Shown here: positions 51,950 through 63,300 of the stretch, piece after piece
Numbering within the stretch: position 1 is the stretch's first letter
Layout of the letters: the number at the start of each line of letters is the position of its first letter
Source: Chlorophyllum brunneum
Taxonomy: Eukaryota > Basidiomycota > Agaricomycetes > Agaricales > Agaricaceae
DNA length: 64,000 nucleotides
Assembly: GCA_963576785.1 (NCBI GenBank)
Contig: OY756143.1
Coordinates: 868,001 to 932,000, forward strand
Direction of reading: 5' to 3'
Notes under the pieces: generated by a model
Told to the model about the DNA's origin: nothing
Seen by the model: the letters and a program-made list of their open reading frames with translations, nothing else
Databases searched by the model: none
Position numbers and translations under genes: made by a program

Positions 51950-54738
51950 CCCAGCAAACAACTCATTATGGTCATTTCCTCAACAACTGCATCCAAGCAT
52001 TGGTAATATTGGCTATGCAGTTTTGATGTGGTAGGGATTGGCAGGGCCATCTTGATTCGGATGTATACTGTTGGTTGTAGTGTGAGATGGTGTGAGATGG
52101 ACAATTTCCATTGTCAGCAAATGTCTGATCTCCACATTAGTTTGTTTTTCTGAGTGTGTATGTTGTATATATGTTGTAATTTTATGTGTGGCCATTGTAA
52201 CCAAAATATCACCAACCTCCAAACAATTGTGATGGCCTATTCTTTGGGGACTGCTTATGTTTTTGATTCAAGCCTTTACCTGCTCTCATTCAAAGGATGC
52301 TTAAGCTGGACTGTACAATTGTTTCATTTGCAGCCTCAGGTTCGAGAGTCAACCAATGGTTATCATGTTGTTGACTTGACTTGCGTGAACAAACCTCTCG
52401 AAAATCCCTGGACTGTACATTGCATTGTTTTTGGCACATTCAACCACACTTATTATGATATCCCATCTAAACTGTCAGACAGACTCAAAGTGTGGTGTAT
52501 CGACAAGTACTCAACGAAGATACTTAATCAAGTCAAGATAGGATTTGCACTGTGCCGTTCATTCTCGCATACCTCAGGGAGTACCTCGGTCATTTTTCGT
52601 TGGTGACAGAATGGAAAAAAAATCAAGACAAAAGTTTTTTGTTAGAAGCCTTGTGTAGGGAAATCAGAATTTTTGGGGTTAGGTGACTATGCGGCCTCTG
52701 TGGAAGGGCGCCGTCAGCAGGCGACCTCACTAAGGGGAGGACCAGCAGATACACGGGACTCGAGATAGTATTTCGAGGTCAAGAGGGAATTGATCTATGT
52801 TACAATGAGCTCGCCTAGATATACTCTTGATGATGTAAGCAACATGCTTACACTCTGTTGTTAAACATGACGCATAAGGATGGATTCGTCCTGAACGACA
52901 AGCGACCAGCAAGGTCATGGGTCGCTTGTTGTGTTAAGTGACATTCATGCCGAAAACCAGCTCATGTTCTCTTCAGGCTAAAGCGTTCTAAGGAAGGCCA
53001 GTTGTGTGGCGACTCATGAGGGCAGCAGTGCAAGTTACCAACCTCAGTTCATAGGCAAATAATTCAAAGACCAGAGCATTCATCAGATAAGCCCGATATG
53101 TCATAGCAGGACCGAGTTTTACACTTTGTGTCCACGCGAGAATAATAAAGCCGATTGTTGTCTTCATCATAGGCTGCACGACTGAATTATAAAAGGTCCG
53201 ACTGTCGGACTTTTAAGTCCAGCGTGAACAGGCTTTGATTAGCGTCGCTGTACTTCACAGCCCACTCAGTCCCTCCTCTACTCCTCCCCTGACCTCGAAT
53301 TCCGAATGCCCACCGCGGCTGGTCGTCCTAAGTATGTTTTATCTGGGCTCATACACGACGAAACTCATTCATCATTACCTCAGGACGCCGGAAGGATCGG
53401 GAAAAACGTCGTGAGGTTTCAAGACTCAGGACTGGCTTTCCGTGATTGCTTACATCTTGTCCCCCCAGACTTAAAACCCCTTATACCCCGCGCTCGAAGA
53501 GATCGACCGGCGATGGTCATAAAGTGACAGATACTAGGGACGAGATCGCGACTGAGATGGATAGTGAGATGGTGGTATGCAGCGTCGACAGCTTTCAACA
53601 GTCATATCTACCTTTCGTTCCGTCGCCACAGGAGGTCGCTGGCTGTGTGCAGCTACTTTGTAACGAAGGGCTTCTGGTAGAAAAGGCAGGCGGTCTTCAA
53701 TGGAAGGATTTCCCAGACTCGCCGTCACAGCTCGCTACGAACGAAAAAGATACGTTTCAACATCTGAAGACCATCGCAGAAGCCATCTCGAAGTACGAGT
53801 TATCTGATCGCGGTGTTCAAGGACGAGTCGCTGAGCCTCGCGTGGAATACCGCGATTGCCCTGACGACAATGTCCTCTCTGAACTTTATGGCGCTACATT
53901 CAAAATAGACGCGTGTTTTGAGCTGGCTAAGGGCTCGCAACTTGCGAGACAGGGTACGAAACTCGCTGCCCCGAACATAGCTGTTTCTGCCGAGTTCAAG
54001 AAGAACGAGAAGGACTGGGTCGATGTCAGTAGCCCGTTTAATGGTCGTTCATTCCTAACCTCGATTCATTTAAAGAACCGCCAGAAACTGGTCTCTGGAG
54101 CCAGTCATATCATGAATGATGATCCCCGTCGCATCTTCATGTTTAGCGTAGGTCTTCTGCACCCGATTGTCAACTCAGCTCACATTCGCTTGTAGTTCAC
54201 GATCGAGAACGAGAAGATGGCTCTGTGGTATTTCTCCCGATCCCATTCTTCCAAATCACACGATTTCAATTTTCTTCATGTAAGTGGACCCATGAATCCA
54301 TCCTTGCCGCTGTCTGATGCGATCTTTTTTACGAGGACTACGAGAGATTGATTTCGGTGTTCCTTTCCTTCATATTTGCGGATGAAGCCCGGCTTGGTTA
54401 TGACTCGACGGTCCATCGGAGAGTTCATGAAGGCATTTCCTACACGTATGAAATCGGGGTTGAAGGTGCTACCCGATATTTCGAATCAAGGCGCAGTCTA
54501 GCTAGCTATCGGTCATTGGGTATCACAGGTCGTATGACGCGAGTGTGGGAAGCGATCGAGGTTTCAAAGCCCGGCGGTCCTCCCTTGCCCGGAAAGAAGA
54601 AAGTTGCGCTCAAGGATGTCTGGTTGGAGGAGGATGCTATGTCGGAGAAAGCCATTCAGGGTGCAATATTTGCGGAGGTAGAGAAGCAGAAGGAACTGAA
54701 GAGGAATGGCCAGGCTTCTCGTCTTGACCTCATTGAAA
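51950..54738. repeat. Right arm of the large inverted repeat
   Basis: Reverse complement of 1..2625 with 164 extra bases (53257..53420). It holds the third copy of the dispersed module (~51986..52130), about 1 kb without a recognised gene, and the promoter and 5' half of the FunK1 gene. 54738 is only the point matched to the window's first base; the true end may lie further right. Confidence 0.93.
53188..53210 (+). promoter_or_regulatory. FunK1 promoter: TATA box and adjoining palindrome
   Basis: TATAAAA (53188..53194) lies 118 bp upstream of the predicted ATG and is directly followed by the palindrome GTCCGAC-T-GTCGGAC (53196..53210). The palindrome could be a regulator-binding site or a hairpin in DNA. 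It is kept unchanged in the left arm (1365..1379). Confidence 0.5.
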
Positions 54739-56277
54739 AATGGGATTCCATGACTGGCAGGGAGATTCTGGACCACATCGAAGACAATACGTACCAAGAG
54801 TATTTTGTGGGCATTGAAGACGATCACCAAGGCCCGACGACGCGGCCAGTTCCCCAGGGTGCCACTCCGACCACTGGACTCTTTTTTTCGAACAAGCCTC
54901 GGGATGGAGAACTCAAGAGCCATCGAATTCCTGGGTCTGACCCGAGTCGAGATCGTGGGACTGCAACACGCCCCATTGAGCAGAGGGTCGCCAAAGATCG
55001 GTCGACACTTCCCCGCGCCTACAAACCCAAAAAGCGCTACATTATCATCTACTCCGATGTCTGCACAGCTCTTCATGATGCTGTCGATCTTCAGTCCTCG
55101 TTTTTGGCCTTGGCTGATGCTTTAGTTGGTGAGTATCTGCAATCATTGACTTTATGCATGCTAATTATAGCCAGCACTCGTGGTACTATTCATTGCAGGA
55201 TGGGTTCACCGGGATGTCAGTACCGGAAACATCCTGATCTTCGAAGACGAGCAAGGGAATATAGCAGGGAAGTTGAGTGACCTGGAGTATGCCAAGCCGT
55301 TTGGTTCAAGCACCTCTAGTTCTGATCCGAAGACGGTATGTGTTCATCTCCTCGATACTCCGTCTATTTACCCCCCTCAGGGTACTCCGTATTTTATGCC
55401 ATGGGAGATATCGTCTGGATACAGTATCGTCGTAGATACAACTCCCGCACCCAAATTGGTGTCTTCCGGGTCCTTGATCAGCGCGTTTTGGCAGTCCCGC
55501 CGAACAGGGCGTCCAATAACGGGTGATGCGACAAAACTTTTACTCGAGCAACCAGAATCGGCATATAATCTACCGGAAACACCGAGCTACAACTTCCAGC
55601 ATGATCTGGAATCTCTTTTCTGGATTGCTCTATGGATCTTCACTGCTCGAGTCAACTATGAATCTTCACATACGTTTGCGAAGACAATCTATGTCAATCA
55701 TCTTCCGGCACCGGCTGAACGGCTTCGAATCCTCCAAAGTTATGGCCATCTCTACGCCAAGCTACAGACACATCTGCATCCTGCACTTCGCATGTGCCGT
55801 GCTTCCTTGGTGGAAATGGCAAGTGAATTGTATCAATCCTACCTCGCGCGTTATCGAGCCGATCGAACCTTGGATATTGACTCATATGCGTCAGTTTATC
55901 CTTTGATGATGACCCCGTTGATCGGATTCGCTATTTCCTCCCAAATGGTGGATGACGATAAAGATTTCCCTGGTTTTGTTGATGTTCACACAAATAAACC
56001 AATCCAGAAGCAACCCTCCCCAGCTGCTTTGGCTCACGGAGCTGAACTAGCGGCTGGTCCTTCCTCAAATCCCACTGTCTCTGACCATGAGACACCTGAG
56101 GCCAATCCTTCGACCGCCGTCATGTCCATATCAGAACCAGCTGCCTCTATCACCTCGGCCGGAGACTTAGCATCCGAAAACCTGAAAAGGCCTCGAGCTG
56201 AGTCTGGAAATGAGGGGTTGCCTGCTCCAAAGAGGTCCTATCTTCCTGGCCCCGCACATGTACTCCGTAGCCCTTAG
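53306..56277 (+). CDS. FunK1-type fungal protein kinase (complete copy)
   Basis: Predicted exons 53306..53331, 53469..54147, 54196..54279, 54336..55128, 55175..55335 and 55381..56277 give 879 codons in one frame; introns are 137, 48, 56, 46 and 45 bp with GT-AG ends. The first exon is short (MPTAAGRPK) and chosen because it restores phase with exon 2. The N-terminal FunK1 region (TEMDSEM, VDSFQQSYLPF) is followed by KKVALKDVWLEEDAM, KKRYIIIYSDV, the catalytic loop VHRDVSTGNIL near residue 538 and SDLEYAKPFG in place of DFG, then NFQHDLESLFWIALW. The C-terminal tail is serine/proline-rich. FunK1 kinases are an expanded agaricomycete family of mostly unknown substrates. No signal peptide seen. 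Confidence 0.87.
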
Positions 56278-56935
56278 TATTCTTGGTATATTCTCCGCTC
56301 GTTCGATCAGCCTCTCTGTCTTAGTGGGTGTTTCCGATGATTCACATTACAACCTTGTCACATCTGTGTAATAGTCTAATAGTTCAACAACATGATGAAC
56401 CCCTGAATGGGCAACCCAGCAGTATGAATATTTAGTGCTCAAGGCCGATCCAGATGGAATCCGCGGTCGGTCTGTTTCTGTGAAGTTCCTCGCCAGGTGA
56501 CATCCGCCCTCGGTCCGTTTATCCAATACAGTGCGGGTGTCCCCTTGGTAAGTAAATTTTCACTTCGGGGCCCCGAAGACTAGTTTGATGTCAACGTGCT
56601 TGGGCAAGGGGAGGTATGTGGCTGTTCTGGATCACTGCCTTGGCTGTCCTGTACCGTTTGATTGTCGTCAAAGGTACCCACCAATAGCAATAGTCTCCAC
56701 TGCATTTCTTGAAACCTTTCACTGGACTCTGGGGGTTGGGGGGGGGTACCCGTTGGCGATTTTGTGCTAACTCCTGGTAACCAGCTTTGACGTACTCGCG
56801 CTGGGGTTGAATGGACCGAAGGGGACCGGTATTGACATGGTTCAAATTCATCATTGCCCCGAAAACGAATCAACGCTCTCCCAAAACCTATACCTGCAAT
56901 CAGCAATGACGCAAGGGGGGGCTGGCCGAAGACTT
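56278..56935. other. Intergenic region with a 16-bp perfect palindrome
   Basis: Downstream of the FunK1 stop and of the carboxylesterase relic's 3' end. A perfect palindrome CTTCGGGGCCCCGAAG lies at 56563..56578. No gene seen. Confidence 0.4.
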
Positions 56936-59790
56936 ACCCGCAACATTCAAGGAGATCCACCCCGGTTCCATGAGGATGGATGCTAGGCTCTCCTGCCTCT
57001 GTTCTATTGAATATCATCTCCACTCTTCCATTGTTACCCCAATTCCAGCTCGGAATAGTATTCGCCAAATCCCATTTCTTGTTAGGATCCATTCACAGTG
57101 CCGAAATTCATAAACGACTGAGGAAAGTTATTTATGAAATGTCTGTTGTTGAAACGTGGCTGGAAGAGCGGGCTATGAAAAATATCAGTGCCAAACAAGA
57201 ATATAGTACGTTTGAGGGGGTTTACTTGGGGAAGTAGTAGCCAACATCATCGCCGTGGAGCCCAGGCGGAATAGCGAGTTCGGCCTATAACAAGCTTAGA
57301 TTTAGAACGCGCGTGAGGTACCCTTGGATTGCTTGCCTTGAACCCTTTGTTCTTGGTTGTAAGAAGTAGAAAGTACGATGGACAGACGAAAATAGATAAA
57401 TTGAAGATGATATCGAACCTGAAAGGGGGCGCGGCCTTACATTTGCTCATGATCGCAGTCACCTGCTGGATCGGTGCACCGAAATTCTTGTAATGGGTCG
57501 CAGCCGCAGAGATTTGAGGATCCTGGAATTCTGGAAACCTGGACAGTGGGGGCGGTGCTCATACTAACAACTAAATCACCCTCGTGGTTGTTAGCCACTG
57601 CAAGCAAAGGTTCTTGGAATAAGATGATGAGCAACCTCTAAGTAACTTTTCAGACAGGGGACCACCGGAACGCACTCCATTGAATATTCCTTCGCACATC
57701 AGTTGCGTAGGTTTCTTGTTAAATAAGCGTCCATCGATGACTGGAGCAGAGACATAGGTGCCGAAGAAACTGTTACGAATACAGTCGACTCTGTCATAAC
57801 CCATAGCACTTTGTCCCCTACCTAAGCTATGGGTTACGACAGAGTATGTGTTATGAAAATATACCATAATTTGATTAAAAATGAATAAAATATTACATTT
57901 TCTGTGGAATATACGGATGGGGGTTGTACCACATATAAATGCTAGAGAGTGTTCCTCGGGGCAAAGTAGTCTTCAATGTGGGTATCCTTCATTGCCTGCT
58001 CCGAGTGAACTGCTTGGTTGGATGACACCAATAAGTGTTCCATCTCTCAGGAAAATGACAAATTTTTCATAAAAAGATATCTGTCAATCATTGAAAATCC
58101 TTCAAGATCCTTAGTGTGCAAACAGTGCATGAAGCGGTCATCGTCATCATCATTGTTATCACCATCGGCACGATGTTTGTCAGTGATACCACTAACCTCT
58201 GGTGCAGCACATGCTTTCATAACCATGTTGTGAATTTCCTCCTCTGTTGTTCCATCCATTGTACACCCCTCCTCAGGGGGGTTGAGGAGAGTGGGCATAG
58301 TGGAGACAGGAGTGTATTATTTCCAACCATCCCAGTTGCCACAACATGCTTGATACATAATATTATGTAGAGACAGTACAAATATGCCACTTTGAGGACA
58401 AATGATTAGGAAATGATGACGAGCGCTATGGGGTTTTGCCCTCGCCAACCTATGGGTTACGGGGTATCATAGAGTTATGGGTTATGGGGTGAAAACACCT
58501 GCGGACAAACTTTGTCCCCCGGAATTCCTATGGGATATGACAGATTATGGGTTAATACAGCTATGGAATATGACAGGGTCGACTGTAATACCGAGGTTGG
58601 CCTGTTGGATTGTGCCGGCATCTGCGTTCCCTAGACACCAGAGGGAGTGTTTCGCTGAGGAGCACCTAGTGATCTAAATGTCAGTAATGACGTGCATCTG
58701 CCTCGCGGATTTCGAGCCATACCCCGTAGTCTTCACGACAGTCGTATATACCTGTTGCAGGTCCAAAAATGTTCAGTCCCGGCAGTACACAATGAGAAGT
58801 CAGACAGACCTCGGGAACTCGATGGCTATACTTGCACTGAGGAGGGAGATACTTCGAACTGGCCATAGCCACACGAAAAAGAGGTGGTTGGGTGTTTCAA
58901 TTGTTAGTAACGATATGCTGCGGGACAGATCCAGCGCCCGGAAGCCAACATCAGACCGGGGAGACGGGTGCGTGCATGATTCGACGCACCGGCAGAATCA
59001 CCCCAGATAGTGACCTTGTGTGGATCTCCACCCAGGTTCCCAATCGATTCAAGTTCAGTCCTCGATCACCCAGCCTTGACAGTCAAGCCAGGACTTACAT
59101 GGCGTTGCACCCATTGAAGCGCAATTGTTGATCAACTTGTAACCAATTAACACCTCGTACGAATCGAGTGAACCAAGAACCACGTAATCCTGCATTCAGG
59201 ACCCCGTTATCATGGACCTTCTGCCCCGCGAGGAAGCCAAACACGTCCAGTCGGCACTGGATAGTCACAACTACGGCTCCTCCCCCAGCTGCGGATCGGA
59301 TCGCCACTGTCGCACATGTCAAAACCTTTGCAGCCGGAAGAACTTCCAATGACATAGTCTCGTCTCAACGTTGAGAAGACAACAAACACACCCATGTATC
59401 CACACAACAACGGGCAAGTCTTTTCCGGGTGAGCCTGGCGCGAAAACACTGGGAGTCCGTCAGTCCTACAGGATTCCCCGAGCGAGAAACATACTTGAGG
59501 ACTCAACAGTCCTCCGAGAAGCCCGGTACAGGTGATGGATCTCGCTTTTCGTGCCCGGCCCTGCTCTCTGGATGGGAAGCCGACGGGAAAGGCGACGTAG
59601 TGGGTTTCCTTGCCCCCCCTGCCAGCGTCTATTAGGGAACGCATTGGCTTTTTGAACACCGGGAGTTGGTTGTGGGCCCTGCGGTTCTCTCCAAGGAAGG
59701 TTGCCTGGTGGGCAGAAACGGTGTTCAATGAACGAGTTACCAACGCTTGTCGCATAGGTTGTTTGGAGTCTGGTCAAGCAGTTGAGCATC
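56936..59790 (-). pseudogene. Type-B carboxylesterase/lipase pseudogene, split by a TIR element
   Basis: Minus-strand pieces in the correct order of a fungal type-B carboxylesterase: PPGNLPWREPQGPQ (~59700), SEDC (~59515), KDLPVVVWIHG (~59420), VVVTIQCRLDVFGFLAGQ (~59250; YRLG usual), VTIWGDSAG-like VTIWG near 59000, NTQPPLFRVAMASS (~58870), ANLGITVD (~58590), then after a 788-bp insert CIRNSFFGTYVSAPVIDG (~57760), PLLAVANNHEGD (~57610), FNLSIFVCPSYFLL (~57380) and NTIPSWNWGNNGRVEMIFN (~57040). Many frameshifts and stops. The catalytic Ser region is damaged. Both ends are approximate, and intron remnants may account for some breaks. Confidence 0.82.
57790..58577. mobile_element. 788-bp terminal-inverted-repeat element inside the carboxylesterase relic
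   Basis: The ends are inverted copies: CTGTCATAACCCATAG at the left and, reverse-complemented, CTGTCATATTCCATAG at the right. Flanks share GTCGAC directly (57784..57789, 58578..58583); alternatively AGTCGACT/GGTCGACT makes an 8-bp duplication with one change. Removing the insert and one flank copy rejoins the esterase frame (ANLGITVD with CIRNSFFGTY). Both subterminal regions carry several variants of CTATGGGTTAYGACAG, including an 18-nt hairpin at 57788..57845. The interior has only an 83-codon frame with no recognised domain, so this is probably a non-autonomous DNA transposon. Confidence 0.78.
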
Positions 59791-60587
59791 TATAAATGAC
59801 TTGGGGATCCGACATCCAGCTTTCTTGATCGTCATGCATTCATGGGCCCCGCGGTGTTGTCTTAAGTTGCTCCCTATGGGCCACGGACACCTCAATAGCC
59901 CGAGGTATGGTCCCGTCCAAACACCTTTCGTAGAAGTACTGTAACCACCATCAGTCGCTTCGCGCGACTTCCACCAATGTGATGAACGCGGCTCAAAGGT
60001 GATATCGAGTCCATAAACTTCGACCAATCACAGCGTTCTGATGCCTCCAGCATGAAAGCGAGTGAGACAGTTTGTTCGGTGCGTTTAGTGAATCTCAATG
60101 CCGGGGAACATGGCTTATAGAGGTGTCTGAACTTTACGACACCTCGCAGATCAAATGGTTGGCTCACTAGATGCCTTCTCCATCTCTGCTGGACGGGAGT
60201 AGGCATACAAATGACACTACAATACGGTTTCGAATCAGTTCTTTAGACTGATAACTAAAGGAAACTACGTACAATTAAATTTCCTGTAATGAGATACAGT
60301 TTCCCTCATTTGAGAATAGAAGGTAGGGTGAGGCTGCTTTAGAACCGTTTCATATAGCGATTAGCCTCGTCCAGGCCTGTTACCAACCGGGACCACGGAG
60401 GATATTATCTCGCGCGCCATGTCTTCAGGCCCTAGTCAGCTTGGACGCGCTTCGTACCGACAGGATACAAGTGAGCCTGAACTTGGTGAGACGGAAAAGA
60501 CGGCCCGACGAACCATGCCACGTGATAAGCCCCCAATCCAGAGATAACCGCCCAAAAAATAAATCCAAGCCAAACACTCAAAAGACG
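59791..60587. other. Intergenic region upstream of PWP1
   Basis: May hold the lost N-terminus of the carboxylesterase relic (59791..60030) and the PWP1 promoter. No TATA box stands out directly before the PWP1 ATG. No other gene seen. Confidence 0.4.
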
Positions 60588-62612
60588 ATGAGCAATCTCA
60601 TCTCCGCCGTCGCCTGGGTGAAGCGCGGCGTAGCCATCCAACACCCACAAAAATATGTTCTCGACGATACCGAACTCCAGCGCGTCAGTGCACTCGCACG
60701 TATCGAGCTCGAGGATGCCCGTGTCGAAATGGAACGAGCACATAAAGCTGCACTGGAAATGGGAAAGGGTGCTGAGGATGATGATGCAGATGGCATCGCA
60801 ATAGACGGCGAAGGACTTGCGGAAGATGATGGAGATGCAAATTGGGTTGAGTCAGTTTTCTTTCTCTCTTTGTCTTTTGTTGAGGCAGAAATGGATGATT
60901 AATGATTAGTTTGATTTTGTACGAACAGTGAGGACGAGGGCGATGGCGGTGATGATGCCATGGACATTGATTCTGGGGCCCCTACAAAACGTAATCCGGA
61001 TGATTTATCGAAGTACAACCTTGACGACTATGACGAAGATGCAAAATCGTCGGGTTGGTTTTGCTCTCCATCCTCTCCCTACTTGAGTTTATATCTTCAA
61101 CCAGCGCTAGGGCCATTCAGCAACATTAAAGGCCTCACGTACTACAAAGATAATGCAGAAGATCCTTTCATAACTCTAAAAGACGTATGCTTCCCGAATC
61201 CTCACTTCCAAAACACACTCATTCATACCTTCTCTCAAGGAAGACGATGACGAGCGCCAAGAACTTGAAATCTATCCCACAGACAACCTCCTTGTAACCG
61301 CCAAAACTGAAGACGAGATCTCTCAACTGGAAATCTACGTCTACGACGAATCCCAGGAAAATCTCTACGTCCATCACGACCTCATGCTTCCCAACTTCCC
61401 TCTCTGTCTCGAATGGCTTGATTTCCCTCCTACAGCTTCTTCTTCCACCACGCCCACCCTCACAAATCAGGCCAAAGCCGGTTTCGGAAATTTCATCGCT
61501 GTCGGTACACTCGACCCCGAAATCGAAATCTGGTCCCTCGATGTCGTAGAGGCTATGTATCCCACATCCATTCTTGGCAGACCAGATGAGACAAAAGCAC
61601 ACGTACCAACTCCCCTCGGTACAGGCAAGAAAAAGCGTAAAAAGCAGAAACACAGAACTACAGAAAAAGCTCACCACGTCGATGCTGTCCTTGGCCTGAG
61701 CTGGAATAAAGCCCAGAGAAACCTTCTCGCTAGTTGCAGCGCCGACCGCACTGTGAAGCTTTGGGATCTTTCAAGGGACCCCACGACTACCGGTGAAGGA
61801 TCAGGTGCTATCCGGAGTTTTGATGTCCACAAGGACAAAGTCCAGGCCGTACAGTGGAATAATAAGGAGCCCAGTGTGCTATTGACCGGAAGTTATGATC
61901 GGACGGTGCGGACGTTTGATTCGAGAGCCCCAGAGGTAGGTGTTGGCGCTATTCTTGGTAGCGACGTTGAAGCCTTGAGATGGGATCCTTGGGAGAACTA
62001 CGGTTTTTATGTACATGGCTATCGTGCTTGCTTCAGGGACTCGAACTGACAGCTCTATAGGTCTCTCTTGAGAACGGACTCGTTCTCAACTTCGATGCTC
62101 GAACTCTTCCATCAAGTCTCGATCAATCCTCTCCAGCGCGTTTCGCACTCTCAGCACACGACGGTGCCGTGTCCTCGATTGACATCAATCCACATATCAA
62201 AGGTTGCATCGTCACCGGCGGCACTGATAAGATGGTCAAAGTCTGGAACGTGGCAGATGATGAAGACACAGACAAACGAAACGTCAGTCTTGTCACCTCG
62301 CGTGATCTTGGTGTGGTACGTTTCTTCCACCTGCTTTTGCGGGACAGAACATTGATGCGCAATTCGACCCTATCAAAGGGTAAAGTGTTCTCTACGACTT
62401 GGTCCCCCGATGACCCTCTTACTCTTGCCGCTGCCGGCTCCAAGGCCAAGCTACAGATTTGGGATGTTGGCGCTAATTTTGGTGCTCGTAAGGCGTTCGG
62501 TGATAAGCTTCGCGACGCAGGCAGGACTTTGAAAGAGAAGGGTATCAATGAAGGTGGTGGCGTTGTCGGCGTTCAGAGTGATGACGAGGACAGTGCGGAA
62601 GAGGATGATTAG
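60588..62612 (+). CDS. PWP1: Periodic tryptophan protein 1 (WD40 ribosome-biogenesis factor)
   Basis: Predicted exons 60588..60850, 60929..61053, 61111..61184, 61240..62010, 62061..62315 and 62379..62612 join in one frame to 573 codons; introns are 78, 57, 55, 50 and 63 bp. It begins MSNLISAVAWVKRG, typical of PWP1, then an acidic region, KYNLDDYDEDAK, the signature GPFSNIKGLTYYKDN, YPTDNLLVTAKTEDEISQL, and WD40 repeats (SCSADRTVKLWDL, TGSYDRTVRTFDS, TGGTDKMVKVWNV, AAAGSKAKLQIWDV), ending in an acidic tail. PWP1 proteins act in the nucleolus in rRNA synthesis and pre-60S maturation. The gene is a conserved housekeeping locus and appears intact. Confidence 0.93.
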
Positions 62613-63300
62613 CGGGGTACGTCATGTCGATACACTCTCAAGTTCTTTCGGCACGCAATCGAGGTGTTCGATTTTAAGAGTCTGCATAGACAAAAGGTAC
62701 CTGAGATTGAGATAGTCAACCCTGATGCGAATACACTTCAAACAGAAAAGGGTGTCGGGTCAGAAATACGATAACCATTGGCCGACTCTTTAGTCTCAGA
62801 TGAAGCAATCATACGTCCAGGTTAAACCTCACTGTGCAGTATTTCCCAAGCCGATAACTAAACGGCACAAGACAACTGAAGGGATGACTTAGAGCAATCG
62901 TACACTGCTGGTCGCCCAAGCATATTGACATCAAACTAGTCGAAGAATCTCGAAGGCAAATCCCGCCTACCACGAGGGCTCCAGCAGCGTATCGAATAAC
63001 GGAAAGAGGTTCAGGTGTAGCCCTGGTGAGGAAGTTGACGGATACTCAGATACCGCGGATTTCGTTTGGCTCCACCTTAATTACTTATACTAGATACATA
63101 TTGCTGGTTGAAGGGTCATCATGTTGTTGTACTATCAGATTAATAGACAGCTCTGACAATGTTGTCATGTGGACCGTCGAGATACCAAGTATACTAGGGA
63201 CTACGGAGTATATGTTCGGGGCCAGGAAGATAGGACCTCCCCGGAGGGGGCAACTCCCCTCTCCCAGACTCAGCTCGAGGCCGTTTCGAGTTTTCGGATG
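62613..63300. other. Intergenic region between PWP1 and a FunK1 gene
   Basis: No gene seen. 62765..62835 (GATAACCATTGGCCGACTCT onward) is distantly similar to 2210..2280 in the inverted-repeat arm (GATAACCATTGGTTGACTCT onward), suggesting an old shared module near FunK1 genes. Confidence 0.4.

Noticed and set aside
56563..56578. 16-bp perfect palindrome as a regulatory site
   Set aside because: No conserved copy elsewhere in the window and no promoter context; kept only as a description of the intergenic region.
56580..56906. 108-codon minus-strand frame
   Set aside because: No domain, low-complexity proline/serine composition, and located at the tail of the esterase relic.
59210..59755. 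181-codon minus-strand frame as a novel protein
   Set aside because: Neighbouring frames on the same strand carry the carboxylesterase motifs; this frame is a by-product of the damaged gene.
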